Under the pieces are notes generated by a model. That model made no database searches and had not been told where the DNA came from. It saw nothing but the letters and a program-made list of their open reading frames with translations. A DNA stretch of 64,000 bases from Voacanga thouarsii (taxonomy: Eukaryota > Streptophyta > Magnoliopsida > Gentianales > Apocynaceae). Below are positions 45,301-59,400 of this stretch, one piece after another. How positions within the stretch are numbered: position 1 is the first letter of the stretch; the number at the start of each line of letters is the position of its first letter. The stretch lies in contig JANUWF010001659.1 in NCBI GenBank assembly GCA_026120185.1, forward strand, positions 930,001 through 994,000. The letters run 5' to 3'. The position numbers and the translations under genes are program-made.

Positions 45301-47703
45301 AATCTTAATCACTTATGCTAACCTTAATTAACATAGACCCTTAGTAAAAAAAAACCCAACACAACTTATTTCTCAAGTAAGTTAGGAAGGGAAAGCATTT
45401 TGCAAAGATTAAAAACCTTTGGGCTCTACATACATAAATTATTAAGGTTTAATTTCTTAAAAATCAAGTAATGATTGGAAGCATATAAAAAATATAAGAA
45501 AATTATTTTTAAGAAATAAAAATATCCCGTAAGCTTTTTGTAAGTTCATTCTAATTTAGTTATATAAAATTTCAAGGCAAAAAATTCATATTCTTTACTT
45601 CTAGATTAAAACTCTATTTTCAAAGCAAATCAGAGGTCTCAAAGATTGACTTAATTTACTAAGAAAAATATTTTATTTCTTAATGAAAATTTCTAGTTTG
45701 ACACCTCTAAATGTTAGATAAATTACCATATAATCATTTTTCCAAAACTCTTTCAAACAATAGGTTAATTAAGTTTTAAAATGGAGTTCACAGAAACAGT
45801 AACTTCAATAGAGTAGTGATTTTCAAAAATTCATATCTCACAATCTATAAGGAAGTTTTCAGTGATTCTTGAACCAACATTTTTGTAATATTAAAGCTTG
45901 CCAATAAAAAAGTGAGGCCAAAAAATCCAATAGGAAGTATGTTTTTCAGGGTTACAAATAGGGGTTTTCTGGCAGCCTACTCTAATTTAACATTACACCA
46001 TAATTTTCCAAACACCAAACCCTTGTAAACCCTCAAATTAGTCCTCATCACATCCTAGATTATATAAAACATCAAACATAAGTTTTCATGATCATAGTTT
46101 AGCTTAAAGATCCAACACCCAATTTAAAGTCCAAAATTCCAGCAAGCATTCTATTTTTCCCCAACAACTATCTTTAAATATTGGAAACATCAAAACTCAT
46201 CCAACATGTCAAAATAAAAGAACATACATAGGGCCGTATTTCCACAAAATATATACAATTTTACGCATCAAAATTTGCAGCATTCAAAGTATAGAATCAT
46301 GAGCAATACTAAAAAGAATTTTTTGGCACCTATAAAACAACATTTGATTTTGAGAAGAAAGTTACAATAAGACAAGAATTTCTTTCACAAAACATCAATT
46401 CTCAAGTGATTCCACATCTTCCTAGACTTGATTTATCATGTCCCTATAAAAAAATCACACAACCAAGACATTCAATAGTCATATAAGCAAATTTGGACAG
46501 AAGGTTCCCTACTTCAATTTCAAGTGAATAAAAATGGTTCTTCCTTCACAAAACTTTATTTCTATAACACATATTATCTCCTAACACAAAGAAAATAAGT
46601 TTGCATCACATAATTCAACTAATAATGCATAAAAAACATTCGAACATGCACACTGTCCCGCTTGGTCATTTTCGGCCATATAGAATAAACAAAAGAGGAA
46701 AATAAGTTCTTTGCCTACTTTTTGTAGCTTTAATCTTCTACAATGAAAGATGACAAGATGAAGGCTTGATCTTCAAGTTCTTAGCCCTCCTATGGAATGT
46801 TTTTGCAAGAGAAGAATACAAAGAAATAAAATAGAGGACGCGAGGTCATATTCTTTTCGATCATAAGGAAAAATGGAAGGGGAAATGATAATGTTACCTC
46901 AGTCTTTAGCTCAAAACCACAGAAAAAGTGTCTCTTCTAACCTCCAAGGAGTGATACTAGCTTGAGGAAGATGGGTTTCAAGGTGAAGAAGTGAATGTGT
47001 GTATTATGTTTTTAGTTGGGTGGGGAAGAACTCAAGTTGCAGACAACTTGGCAACAAGAGAGTAGAACTTTACGTTTAGAGAGAAGTTGGAGATAACGTT
47101 TTTTGAGAGAGAGAGAGAGGGAAGGCGATAACTGGCTAGGGTGGAGCGGGAGGAAGAAAATAATAGTTTACGCTAGGGTTTTGTGTATCCAAAAGTTGAG
47201 AGGAGTTCATTTAGATATACCCTAAATTTAAGACCTAAGATAAAGGGTATTTTGCTGGGTCAAAATAATCCATGGATCTTGGATATGGGTCTTGGCTTAA
47301 ATAATGAGATTAGTAGTCAAAATTGGTCTTAACACAAGATTTGACAAAGATTTTTTTAATTAACAAACAAGGCCAAACTCCTAATTAAAATTAAATTTGT
47401 TCAAGAGGGTATTTTTTACAAAGGGAGGTTCATTATTAAAATATTATTTGAAATATGACACAATAATTAATTTGACTAAATTATCTATTACAAATAATTC
47501 ACACATATATAATGCAACAATTACTTTTGTATAAATCACTTGCTACGAACCATACAAATAATTAACTTGGTATACTTCTTTCTCTAAGAGAATTTATATA
47601 AGGGGTACGTGAAATAGCCACATATAATGCATTTAATTTTTGAAGTGGAATTAATTTGATCAAGTATTTAGTTCCCTAGCACTCGGTTTAGTAGGGTGTT
47701 ATA
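42328..47703 (-). repeat. Tekay/Del-type solo LTR H, split by a Sirevirus-like LTR
   Basis: It starts TGTAACAGCCCC with GGATGTTACCCC and GGTTTTATAAC and ends GTAGGGTGTTATA. Flanks GAGAG (42323-42327) and GGGAG (47704-47708) differ by one base. After removing 43739-45046 its length is about 4.07 kb, close to the 3.92 and 3.97 kb of LTRs K and J. No element interior adjoins it, so it is a solo LTR. Long stretches (45047-46700 and 46880-47640) have no coding signal. Confidence 0.72.
43739..45041 (-). repeat. Sirevirus-like solo LTR inside H
   Basis: On the minus strand it opens TGTTAGCCCTAAGGGC and ends AAGGTTTTTCA, as the LTR at 2021-3212 does. Flanks GCATG (43734-43738) and ACATG (45042-45046) differ by one base. 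LTR H resumes on both sides. 1303 bp. Near the end is a G-rich tract, GGGGTGGGGGGTGGGGG (43750-43767). Confidence 0.82.
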
Positions 47704-48379
47704 GGGAGGTAATGACCTAAAGGCTCTAGAGAAAATGAGTTTGTTTGTTGAGCTAATGATCTTGTTTATTTGATAGAGTGCAATATCAAGGGAAGAGATT
47801 CTAGGAGAATCTTAGCCTTTGAAATTGAAGAAAATATGGTAAAGATTCAAAATTTGAAAATTCTTAGACTAAGGAGTCCCTTATGTTTCAGCCACCCATT
47901 ATGCAAGTTAGAGGAAAAACTGATTAAGGATAAAAGAGAGAGTAGTAGCTAAAAATGGATAGAGAAATTGGGTGCTTATTTAATTAAGTAATCTGGGGAG
48001 AGTTTTTAGGAATTCAAAAATCAAGGTGATTTAGTTGCCATCTTAAAAAATTCCATGTATTTACGAGTTCAAAATGTGGCGGCCAACTTTAAAAGAAAAC
48101 AAGATCTCTTTAGGACTTTAATTGATAAATACAATGCACAATTTTAGGAATCATCAAAGCACAGTATCGGTGGCTAAAGATCTTGGAAACATAGATATTA
48201 AACTAGAAATTGTGAGATAAATGGTGGCTAAATTTAGGGAACAACATCTTATATTTATCCTTTAATCTTGTGCAATCGAAATTCATGATTTTGGGATTTA
48301 AAAATTCATAAAACGACAACTAGTTAAGAGTGGAAAACTGACCAAGGGAAAGAGGAAAATATAGGATTAAGAAAATTTA

Positions 48380-48440
48380 GTAGAACCTAGGATTCGAACT
48401 CCAATTTCTAGACAATAACTCCCAAGTCCTAACCGTTATC
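48380..48440 (-). other. tRNA-like segment (A-box and B-box like)
   Basis: The minus strand reads TAACGGTTAGGACTTGGG, then after a spacer GGAGTTCGAATCCTA. These resemble the two internal RNA polymerase III promoter boxes. No acceptor stem could be drawn, so it is not called as a tRNA gene. Confidence 0.4.
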
Positions 48441-48819
48441 CCTATTAGTTCTGGTGTTCTCTTCTACACACAAATGTCATTTTCACTCTCAACTCAATTC
48501 ACAATATCTAATATTAATATATGTAAAAATTTTATGCTAATATTATGCAACTTTTTCTATGTAAAACCCCACCTAGGACCACCCTTAGAATCGAGGCAAG
48601 GGCATGCATTGCATAGCATAACATATGAGCATATGATTTCTATAATGCATTATATGTGTTTTCAATTGATTATTGGTGAACTTGTTGATTGTTTATGTTG
48701 TTAGGAAGTTATATTTTATGTTAAGTATGTTTGTGTTTATGTTTATAAAGATTGAATGATAGAGTTCTCTTTAGAGTTGTAGTGAAGGGAGTTTTCCGGA
48801 ATGATTTGAACATAAGAGG

Positions 48820-48890
48820 TGTTGTGATTAAGTAGTTAGAGCTTAGTGAATAATTCCCAATGACTTGAGTTCAAGTCCTATCATAAGTAG
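48820..48890 (+). other. tRNA-like segment, inverted relative of 48380-48440
   Basis: GATTAAGTAGTTAGAGCTT, then GAGTTCAAGTCCTA, with the same spacing pattern and a shared AATAATTCCC-like spacer. It is in the opposite orientation to the copy 400 bp upstream. It is degenerate and not a functional tRNA by inspection. Confidence 0.4.
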
Positions 48891-51800
48891 AATTTTGATT
48901 CTTTTATCCTCTTGGTCAGTTATTACCTCCCCAACAACTACTTGAAATGTTTTCTTACATTCCTTGGATTTAGGAATGATGTCGTGATGTCTTCAGAGGA
49001 ATCTAATTAGATTTTGGTTACCTATCTTTATGTTCATGTCCGAACTAGTTTAAATTTAAAACTATCGTTCTTTCTGTATTCTCCTATTTTCATGTTCATT
49101 TCCTAAACTCCTAAATATGATATTTGGTTCCAAAATTCTAGCCTTGTATAAGGGTATGTTGGTTGAAAAAAACTAGTGGAAAAATGGGGAAGGAATTCTC
49201 ATGAAAATTTTGAATACCAAAGTTTGAAAAGTCTTGTACTCTTTAAAATTTGAATGCCTTGATTTTTTTCTAAAGCATCTTCCCTTTTGTTTAGCATACA
49301 ACACTCTTCTTTCCCCTTGCTCATTTTCAGACACAAGACCTTCTAAGTTCTTATCATTCAATTTCGATTTAGATCATTTTTCTCCTTCTTCACTCTTCAT
49401 GTTTCTTCTTGACGGGATAAAATCGAGAGCAACAATTACTCTCCTTAGTTATGGTTTGTTTCAAAACAACAAGGCCATATGCACTTAATATTTTTTCTTG
49501 TACAATAAATATTTAAGTACCATTCATGTGTGCACAACGGAAGCCTACTCTACCCCTTTTCTTCTTCTCATCTCAGCTTCAACTCTCATACACACACCAC
49601 AACTTGTGCATCACCCTCTTCTCCATGAAAGAAAAGAAGACTCCGTCTAGTTGCAAGTGGAGTTCCTATGTTTGAGCCACCCTTTTCTCTAACTAAATCA
49701 TTCTTGAATTTGATCCTAAAATAGCTCTAAAAACACTTAACCATTCCATCTTAAACAAACCTTCAATAATAAAAAATTTTCTCTTTTTCTTCTTCTCTTT
49801 CCCTCGATCCTTCTAACTTTCAAGCTTGCTAAAGCTTTCCTTCATATTCCTTCCTCCATGAAGGTTAAAAAAGCCACCATAAAAGTACTTCTACTTTCTC
49901 CAATTTTTCCACAATTTAAAGTACTTCAAAAGTTTGAAATTGAAAGCCTAGAGAATCTCCTCTAAACTTTCAACTATAACAACGTACAATACTATCTAAG
50001 CTACCAACTTCTAGCCTTTCATTCTTCAACAAAGCCCTCAGACATCACTAGAACCAAAATCTGTCTTCTCTTCCTTTTTTTTCATGGCAGCTAAAAGTAC
50101 TCCATTGTGGCACTTTAAACTCCTCTTAACTTTCTACGATAGCTCCTCTATTGTAGTCATTTGAAATTCAAATTCTAAAGGATAGCAAGCCCGAAGAATT
50201 TCTCCACCATTCGATCATACCATATCTCCCATAATCGAGCTATACAAGAAGATTTCATCAGTCTTCTTTGTACTCTACAAAATCGAGTAGTCTTTCTCCT
50301 TCCTTCTTTTCATTAATGCATTTATCTTTTTCATCACTCCTTTTCTATCACTATTATCACTATACCACTATATTCTCCTCCATTGTTTTCTCAATATTCA
50401 TTTGAAGTTTTAAAATTAAAAAAGCCTTGATTCTTTCCTAGAATCTCTCCATGCTAAATCAGTCGAAATATGTGGTGCACTAAGCATTTTCATTTGGTCC
50501 TAAGCAACTCCATTTGGTCACCACTACACAAAACATTCTCAAGCTTTTCTCTCTTGCTCTACTTTTCTCCTTGGACTCAAACACCAAGTACATATACTAG
50601 GCAATCTTCAAACCTTCTGTAACACCCGTCATAAATATCATACCAGAAGCGTGTAATAAAGTTGGGTGTCATCTTATCTAGTTTCCTAAGCAAGGGATCT
50701 TTATAATATTCAAAAACTAAAATGGAAAAATAAATGCATAACAAGTACATTAGAGTTGGCCAAACTTAAGTCGTAGCGTACATCCAAAAAAAGTGTAATT
50801 TAATGTACCTTAGTATATACTTTGAGCTATAAAGTAGTACAACTAAAGCTGTAGGGTATACAGATTCAACAGTATCGAACGTCCTTAGAACTGTTGTCTC
50901 TTGGCTCCAAATCTTAGAAAAATAGAATACAAATACATATGAATGATTTACACTCAGTGAGTCTTGTGGGTATTAGTGTTTTTTTTTTTATAGAAAAAAA
51001 AAGTGTAGAAAATTCGCATGTTATCCTCTAGAGGGTAAGAAAAAGGGATTTCATCTCATTTTCTACTGCAAATAACTCAATAGCTGAGTAGAGTAAATTT
51101 AATTAAGAATTGTTCAAAATTTCAGAAACATTTGGAAAGTCGAGTTTTATCAACACCGTTGCCCAACATTCTAGGAATATTTAGAAAAATAAAGTGTTAT
51201 CAACATCATTACCCTTCATTTCTAGAAAAAGTAGGTGTTTCTCCCACAAAAGATCGGCATGCATACAAAGCTCACAAGGCTTTGCCTTCAGCCTCACAGT
51301 CTTATTGTACCAGGGACTAAGCCATCGATACTCAACCAGATTGTGCCGAAAGGGTGACTGACACATGCATATCACCTAAAATTCAGAAATTTTTTACTTG
51401 CCACCATAAGTTTAGGGTTCCTAATTCTAGTGTCAATCACTATCGATGTGGCAAGGGGTTAAACAAATTAGGTGTCCCCGCCTAGCAACCATGAACAACC
51501 CATAAATTATATATACACTTAGGCATAAGGCATTTGCTGGGAAACAAACGGCTAGCCAGGAACGACTAATTTCAATATTCTATCACCTTATTTAGAGTAA
51601 GATAATCCCCAAAACTAGTTAGGTTACTTGTAGTTGTCTATCTCTAATGCGTGCTAGTACAATGATAGAAGCCCTCACTAAGTACTCAACATCTTCACTG
51701 GTTCACAAAACCAATAGTAATACCACATTCCCAATGGAATTTCAGGAAAATGTTTTCTAGGGCCAAAATGTTATTTTTCAAATGTTGATTCTTTACTAAG

Positions 51801-53058
51801 AAATCATTTCCGCCATTCATAGTGTAGAAGGATAAAATGTTGTTCCCACGTTATAAAATGATTCCTTAAGGGTATTGACATAAATTATGCATTTAATGCA
51901 TGTCCGAGTTCAAATTTATTCAGTAAATCTAGAATTCTAAATCTGAAAAAGAAACTAAATTCAAAGATTACAGGATTTATCATGCCTGAATACTTTTAGA
52001 ATCATTTTGTCGTTCCATAAAAGTAAAGAGATCATAAACTCACATACTTTATCATTAACAAGGAATGAGCGAGTGGTTGAGCAAAGCATAATATAATTTC
52101 ATCACACAATAGGTAAGAAAGAAGCTTTCTATTAAATGCTTGCACATAGAAGTAATCATTACTCAAAGACCTCATAATGCTTGGTAGTAAATACTACATC
52201 TCAAAATATTTCATCATTTCCGGTCCAGAAAAACCTAAATGTTGTTCAGGCAAACCTAAAGGTTTATTATCCATATCTTCATACTTTTAGGAAAACAGTC
52301 ATTAATAATTCATAATTATAAGCATAAAGACTCATTTTCCTACAATGTAGCATGAGACAAAATCATTTTTGCTTAAGAAAACTACATTTTAGTTAAGGAA
52401 AACCAAAATAGTTTATAGGAAACCACTAACACAAAATGGTAGTTTATAAAATAAGTGCGACTCACCTTCAACAATGCTACTACTTAATGATTTGAAATCT
52501 TCAACACTTTACCAAGTCCTTGTAGTGTTTAAGCCTACATCAAAGATTATTTCACCTTTCTTAACATATCAATCCTCTAAATTAATGCATTGCTAATAAA
52601 TGCACCAACAAGGAAAATTAAAGGAATAATATTTCCTTCATAAACCCATTTCTTCATCCTTTTGTTTCACAATTTAGGCATATACTTGGCTGTATAAACT
52701 TTTCATAACCTCATTAAATCCAATGGAACAAAACGTAATATTATTTGCAAAACAAATTCTGCAATTTCATTTCATGGCACCTTTTGATGTTTTTAGCATA
52801 GCTTTTGATCCATAAGTCCAAATGACCTCAAATCTGTGCCAAAATACTCCTAAGACATTTAGCTACAAAGTCACAAGACCAACACAGCCATATCTGGAAT
52901 AGTTACTGAGCTACTGCAAGAAAAGTCTTGCTTTTTTTCCTAGAAATTACAAAATATGTTCTTTATGCTTTCTTCATTCATTTTAGCACCCAACCATCAT
53001 TTAATTCACTTTCTTCTTCATCTAAACATCATATAATCTCTTATTTTCAGTCATGGAC

Positions 53059-56000
53059 TGTAACACCCTATATTTCTATGATGTGGTGGATTGTATTTTT
53101 TGGGATGTTGCCCCGTCTGATTGCTCAAACAAGGGGTCTTTATAACGAACTTCATCCAATAGGCAGCGAAAATTTTTCCAAAATATCTTTGCTAAACACA
53201 AGATGACATATAGAGTCTGACGTATGATACATAAACTCATGGATATAATAGATCCAAGGTATGTCATGATCCTCTGAGAGTCCATCATGCTTCAGCTGCG
53301 CTTCTGATCCCTAAAATATTTCAAAGGGAATAATACAAGTGTGAGTGAAAAATCACCCAGTAAGTCCCATGTGTGCTAGTAATTTATAAAACAGATAGAT
53401 AATATATTATCAGTTATCTATTCATAAAACCATTATAGGAAAGCATTGCATTTGTGCATTGAAAATAGTTTCACAACTCACTACTAAAGTATTTATCCAA
53501 AATCTAGTCATATTTGGAAAACTGAAATTTACATAACATTACTATCCCATATTTTTAGAAAGACAAGCACCCCTCTCAATGGAAGGTCGGCCTGTGGACA
53601 AAGCTCATAAGGTTTCGCTTTTGGCATCACAATCTTATTGTGCCAAGGACTTTGCCTTATATCAATCAACTGTGCATTGTTGAAAAGGTAGAGTTGTTGT
53701 CACAATCTACCTCAAATCATATCAATTCTTTTTACTTGCTGTAGTACGAGTCCTTACTTTGTACTTCCCTCACCACGAGGTTAACAAGGGTTGATCACAA
53801 ATTGGGTGTCCAACCCAGGACAAACCAATTAATAGTTTGCTTACGCATTTGGATAATGTTAGCTGGGAACCCGGTTAATTCCAATGTCTTGTCACTTCAT
53901 TTGGAGTAACATTATCCCTGATGTTGGCCGGGTAACTTGAGACCATCTATCTCTAACGAGAGTCAGTACAAAGGTCATAACCTCTACTGAGCACGCAGAG
54001 TTTCCACAGGTTCATAAGACCAATATAATTCCATTGGCTCACAAGGCTAGATAAATATCCCTTCCCTAAGGAATACCAATAAAACATTTTATGGGGCTAA
54101 AATATCGTTTTTCAAAAATAGAGCCCACTGGCTCACAAGACTAGTTAATTATTCCCATTGGCTCACAAGGCCAATTATTTATCTTATTCCCAAAAGAATA
54201 CCAATAAAATAATTTTCGGAGTTAAGATACCATTTTGAAAAATAAATCTCATATTGAGGGATTATTTTCCAAAATCGTAGCAAAAAAGAATAAAAAGTCA
54301 TTTTCATGTGATAAAATAAGTTTCCAATGGTATTTCGTCATTTGAGGAGTACCCGATTTCAAAAGAAGTCTTATCTAGAAAATCTTGATTTCTAATTCTA
54401 AAAGAAGAATTAAATTCAAGGAATCAATTATGATTCACAAAATCCATAAGTCACATTTTTTTTTTTCAAAATCTTGTCCATAAAAAGGACTATTTATGCT
54501 TTCCCAAAATAAAACATCATTTCGACTAATAAATAAATGAGAAGAAAGCCTTTCAGGTATACATTTTTTCCTAAGAAATATTCATTACTCAAGTGAACCA
54601 AATTCCTTATAGAAAACACCATTTTCTAAAGTCTCCAATAATTTTCCCATTAAGAGAAATCATATTTTCTCATAAGAGCACAAGGTTCATTAACCGTGTT
54701 ATAAAAAGGACTTTAGGCAAATTATTCATTGATCACGAATAGTTCCATTTTATGAAAAGTTCATACTTCCATTCAAGCCTTGCATGGCATAATACTAATT
54801 CTTCCTCAAATAAACCATAAGATTGTTCAGAGAAACTAAAAGGATTTATAGAAAATTTATTTAATAAAACATAATTTCACTAGCATAAAATGGAGTCTAT
54901 AAAACAAGTGGGACTCACCTCATGTCCTAGCTTGATGTGATGACATATATGACAGTCTCAGTCCTTTACGAAGCGTTGAAGATAAACGACCTATATCGAG
55001 GGTCATTCCAAACCTCACTTATTATTTTAAGGTTCAACTAACACAAAACTAATATGAGAATAGAAAATATTCTATTTTCTTCTTTCTCACTTCATCCTAC
55101 CAAATTGAGATAAATACTTGGAATGATCAAAGTCTCATTCGTTCATTTCCCATCTCTTTGTTTGATAAGTATCCAAGGTTTTCCTATGTTCTTGTGATCT
55201 CTTCTTCATGCATTAATACCAATAGAACAATACTTGGGTTTAGTTCTTGCCAAATAAAATTTTGCATTTCTTCATTCTTGTCACACTTGTTTGTTTATAT
55301 CATAACTTTTGATTTATAAGTCCAACTGATGTCAAACTTATTCCAAAATGTCCTCAAGACATCCTTTTACGATTTCTAATTCATGAACCACTGATTTTAC
55401 TTCTTATTCAACTCAGCTTTGTGTACAACATCTCAGCTTCTCAATCTCGTTACTGTTTTGGCAGCTTGTGATATTTTCATCACAACTTTTTACTGACAAC
55501 TCCAAATCTTGTAAAATTGATACCGAAATGATCCTATGACATTTAGATACAAGTTTCAGGTCATGAGGTTCCAAATGAACAAGCCAATTTGTACAGGTTA
55601 TTTGTTCTTCAAGGCAGCTCAGGATTTCTTAAAAATAGACTTTCTATTTTTGCTTCCTTTCTTCACATCGTCTATTTTACTTTAATTCTAACAACAGTAT
55701 AACACTTAAACCATCTTAAGTTCCATAATAATGGCCTTCAATTCTCTGATTTTCAGAGATATTTCTCCCAGAAAAATCATCTTTTCCAACATCAAGTTCA
55801 ATAAGTGCAAACAACAACATTAACAATTCATTTTCTTCAACAATTAATTTCATCTTTCCTTTCCATTTCTTACACTTTTTACAGCCATGAACAACCACCG
55901 AAACCACCACCAAAATACCTTCATATACCTTAGAAAACATAGTATATAAACCCTCATATGAACCGGCACACATATTCACACACACCAATCTTCACCAAAC

Positions 56001-57030
56001 ATAGAAATTATGCTAGGCAAATTCACAACTTTCATATTTTCCCAACAATATTCATACCATAATGATCCTTGCAATGAAATCTATAACTTTAATTCATGAA
56101 GTATAGCTTTTTACCTTGTTTGTATGATTCTCCAAGATTGAATTTCTCCAAGAACATCAAGAAAACACACTTCTTTCTTTCTCTCTCCTTTTTCTTTTTC
56201 TCCCTATTTTTCTCTACCTTTTCTTTCTTTTTCTTTCTCTCTTCTTTCTCTATTCTTTTATCCCTTATAGCTGCATGAAATCTGGCCATTTTCACAACAT
56301 TTCCACCTCCATTTTCTAGTCAAAATAGTGACCAAATTGGTCACACATTGTGGCTAACTTTACATATGTTATTTTCTCTAATTTTCACCATTTTCCTTAT
56401 TATTTCTTAAGCTTATTTAATAAGCTTTTCCAATTACGTAATCCCATAAATATTTCACTCTTCTAGTGGTATTTTGACTCTTGTTTCCATCCACCAATCA
56501 TGTTACGCCTCTTGTCTCAATTTTGACTGCGTTTTAGAATCTCCTCTGAAAATAACTCTAATTTCGGTCCGTATCGAGAATATATTTTATTCCACCAATA
56601 GAATCTATAAATTTCACTGAATTCAATGGTAAGAATCAAAACCCTTAATTCCGTCTCAATTCTTGCCAATTTAAGATCAAAATCCCGATCACGGTCAAAA
56701 TTACGAAAATACCCATGATACATCCGATAGCTTAATTTATATCAAAATACTCGTCTCATTACTCAATTTTTGTTTTTTATGTACCCTTAAATTCTCATTC
56801 TACTAAGAGTAGTCGCAATCTAAAGATTTAGAGTACGGATAGAACAAATCTAAAAATTCCATCTAGGTCCTTATAAGTCCTACAATTTCAATAGTACCCT
56901 TACATATTTTTATTATACTAAGATGTTCATTTCATTATACTGATTATTTTTTGTTTTGGTAACTGGTACAAATCCTTATTCTATATAGAATAGTAGCTAG
57001 TGAAAGTACAAAAATGGGAAGGATATTACA
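53059..57030 (-). repeat. Element J 3' LTR
   Basis: 3972 bp. The plus strand starts TGTAACACCCTAT and ends GGATATTACA. Directly beyond it, the minus strand has GAGGACGAAATTTC then GAAGAATGGGAGAT, the typical Tekay coding end and polypurine tract. It contains pyrimidine-rich DNA at 56160-56260 and no credible coding frame. Confidence 0.88.
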
Positions 57031-57044
57031 ATCTCCCATTCTTC
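57031..57044 (-). other. Element J polypurine tract
   Basis: The minus strand reads GAAGAATGGGAGAT next to the LTR start TGTAATATCC. Confidence 0.75.
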
Positions 57045-57129
57045 AAGAAATTTCGTCCTCACAATTGGACTGATTCTCTGGATTAAACTTTTTTTGTAAA
57101 ATTTTGAATAACTTCTCTATTACTTCTTT

Positions 57130-58188
57130 CCAATCTTCCATACTATATATATTCAGGATAATGGCTCCAGAGTTTCTGATTCAAGTTTACTATCCTATCT
57201 TTGACATTCGAGGGCAGTATGCCCCCTTTTTCCACATATATGGCATTTATTGAGTCTTCTCCGACAATCTTCATATAAATGTCCTCTTTTATGGAAAAAT
57301 GTGCACCATTTATTTCTTTTCTTTTCTGAGATTGTTCTTTCCTTTGTAAATGACTGCTCTATAAATTGTTTATCGGGTCTGTTACCTGTTCCCGTTCTTC
57401 TCTAGCCTGCTCTTGATCTTTTTTTCCTAGGCGAGAGGCCACCTCCACTACAACATTATAATTGGTTAGAGCTATAGTAATCATTATCCGCCTTATTTCA
57501 AGTCGTAATCCTTTTATAAATCACCGGGTCCAATCATATTCCACTTATACTAATAAAGGACAAATTTTTGAAATTCGCTAGCATATTTTCCAATAGTCAT
57601 TTCTCCTTGCTTAAGACTTTGAAATTCTTCTTCTTTTCTTTTCATTACCCAGCGAGGTGTAAATTCTTTCCTAAATTCTCCCAAAAATTCCTCCCAAGTC
57701 CACTCTTTTTGCTCTTGTTCTCATTCCACTTTCTTTCTAGTCCATCAATCTTGTGCTGGCCTTTGAAATCTATATGTTGCCAATTGGACTTTTCTCTTTT
57801 CTAAATAGTTTAAAATAGTGAAAATATTCTCCATTTGTTGTATCCAAGATTCTGCCTCCTCCATTGGATTTGGTTTTCCATCAAATTTGGGAGGGTGAAA
57901 CTTAAGAAAGTGTTCCAGAGCTTGATCTGTGTCCAGTTCTGGACGTCGTTCCTTCAACTGTAGAGTCTTGTTCAAGTTTTGAAGTGTTTCAGTAAGTCTC
58001 AGTAAAGCTTGTGTCATCATTTTGTTGGAGAGTTGCTTACTCACTCCTGGATTATTATTCTCATTATTGACAACTAAAGCTCCTATAGTTGGATTGCTAG
58101 GAGATTGACGAGTGGATCTTTCTGGCATCTCTATTCCTTCTGAAAATTTCCAACTTGTATTTCTTAAAATATTTCTGTCCATAGACAT
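57130..58188 (-). pseudogene. Element J gag with chromodomain-tail scar
   Basis: The N-terminal capsid frame 58188-57745 (LEHFLKFHPPKFDGKPNPMEEAESWIQQMENIF) is typical Tekay/Del gag. After frameshifts there are two zinc knuckles at 57305-57204: a degraded one (CTFFHKRGHLYEDC, with Phe at the second Cys) and an intact one (CHICGKRGHTALEC). A stop follows two codons later. Thirty bases further, a frame reads KLWSHYPEYI, which resembles the last residues of a chromodomain C-terminus. Protease, RT, RNase H and integrase are therefore missing as one block. The element could only have moved with enzymes from relatives such as K. Confidence 0.8.
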
Positions 58189-59379
58189 TAGAAAAATTCA
58201 AAGTATCGAAAACAATTCACATGGCATCTTCTACTAGTTGTATAGTTATAGGGACACAATAGCCCAAGGTGTAACATTCAGAAAGTTTTGTCCATATACA
58301 CTTTCAGAAATCATTCTACAGCTTCATCTATTCCCTTCTCAAAATGTTGTTGTTCTCATGTTGGAATCCATTGTCACATGCTAAAGTATTGTGATGCAAT
58401 TTATAATAGTTGAATTATCTCACCTCTATAAGGGTGTAATACTTCCAATAATACCAACCATGTTCCATTTAACTTAGTTTTGAGCAATACCATAAGTAAC
58501 CCTTCGCAACATATTTTATTCTTGTTTAAATCTACTTCATAAAACACTGAGTGAGTATATGTATCTCAACACTTCTCATACATTTGACTTAAAATAAAAG
58601 AAAATTTCTATTCTAGACATATAAATAGGTATCTTTTAAGAAAATCTCATATTCTCCCAGCCTAATATTATACTTTCACATATTTTTGTCGTATAATCTA
58701 TAGTTACACCTTCTATACTTATACCATTGTGCACATAGGCCTTTTTTTCATATCTTTAAACTACTCCAAATTGTTCCCTTACAACTTTTGCAGTTACTTC
58801 CCAGGGTTCCCCCATCCTAGGATTTCTTTAACCTAAGCACACTTAACCTCGAATTGTCTAATGATTTTTGGTAGATTAATGCTGATATAACCATATCTTT
58901 CCACACATTATAACAAAACATGACATGTAGTTCTCAAATATAATACTAGAGTACAACATAAATGTGTATATCATTGTCTACACAATTCATATTGCACCAT
59001 ACATAAAGGGCCTTTAGGTGTTTAACCTCCTTTACTCATCATCTTACTAATCCCAAAATGGAAAAATTTAGAATTCTTTAAATAAATCAAATATAAGGCT
59101 TCCCTGGCCTCCATTCCTTTACCATTATTTAGGTTTAGGGTTATAGATCATTTTTCAAAAACATCAGAATTATCTCAACTTTCTTTTTTTTTTTTCTGAC
59201 CTATCAGAAGAAGTTATATCTAACTTGGATACCTCAAATTCATATATTTCACCTATCCCTATATTCGACTCCATAAAATTCAGTAACTCAATAAATCTAC
59301 ATTAGTTATACTATGATAGACTCCATTATATCCCGTTAGAGGCTCAACTATTCTCCACCAGAAACTTTATTGCAGATTC

Positions 59380-59400
59380 CGCTATGCTGTGATAATCAAT
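59380..59400 (-). other. Element J degenerate primer binding site
   Basis: The minus strand reads ATTGATTATCACAGCATAGCG straight after the LTR end GGGTGTTACA. It resembles the ATTGGTATCAGAGC site of relatives with a few changes. It fixes 59401 as a true LTR-interior border. Confidence 0.7.

Larger units (their letters stand above)
47704..50617. other. Unassigned repeat DNA between LTRs H and K
   Basis: This 2.9-kb stretch has no long frame and no domain. It may contain the remainder of G. The frames at 47770-47952, 48474-48704 and 49234-49488 are unrecognisable. 49540-50600 is pyrimidine-rich on the plus strand. Two inverted tRNA-like segments are described separately. Confidence 0.4.

Noticed and set aside
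48380..48890. Functional tRNA genes
   Set aside because: Only promoter-box-like sequence is present. No acceptor stem or anticodon arm could be drawn.
56089..56295. Lys/Glu-rich frame on the minus strand and its Phe/Ser-rich mirror
   Set aside because: Both are translations of the pyrimidine tract within the J LTR.
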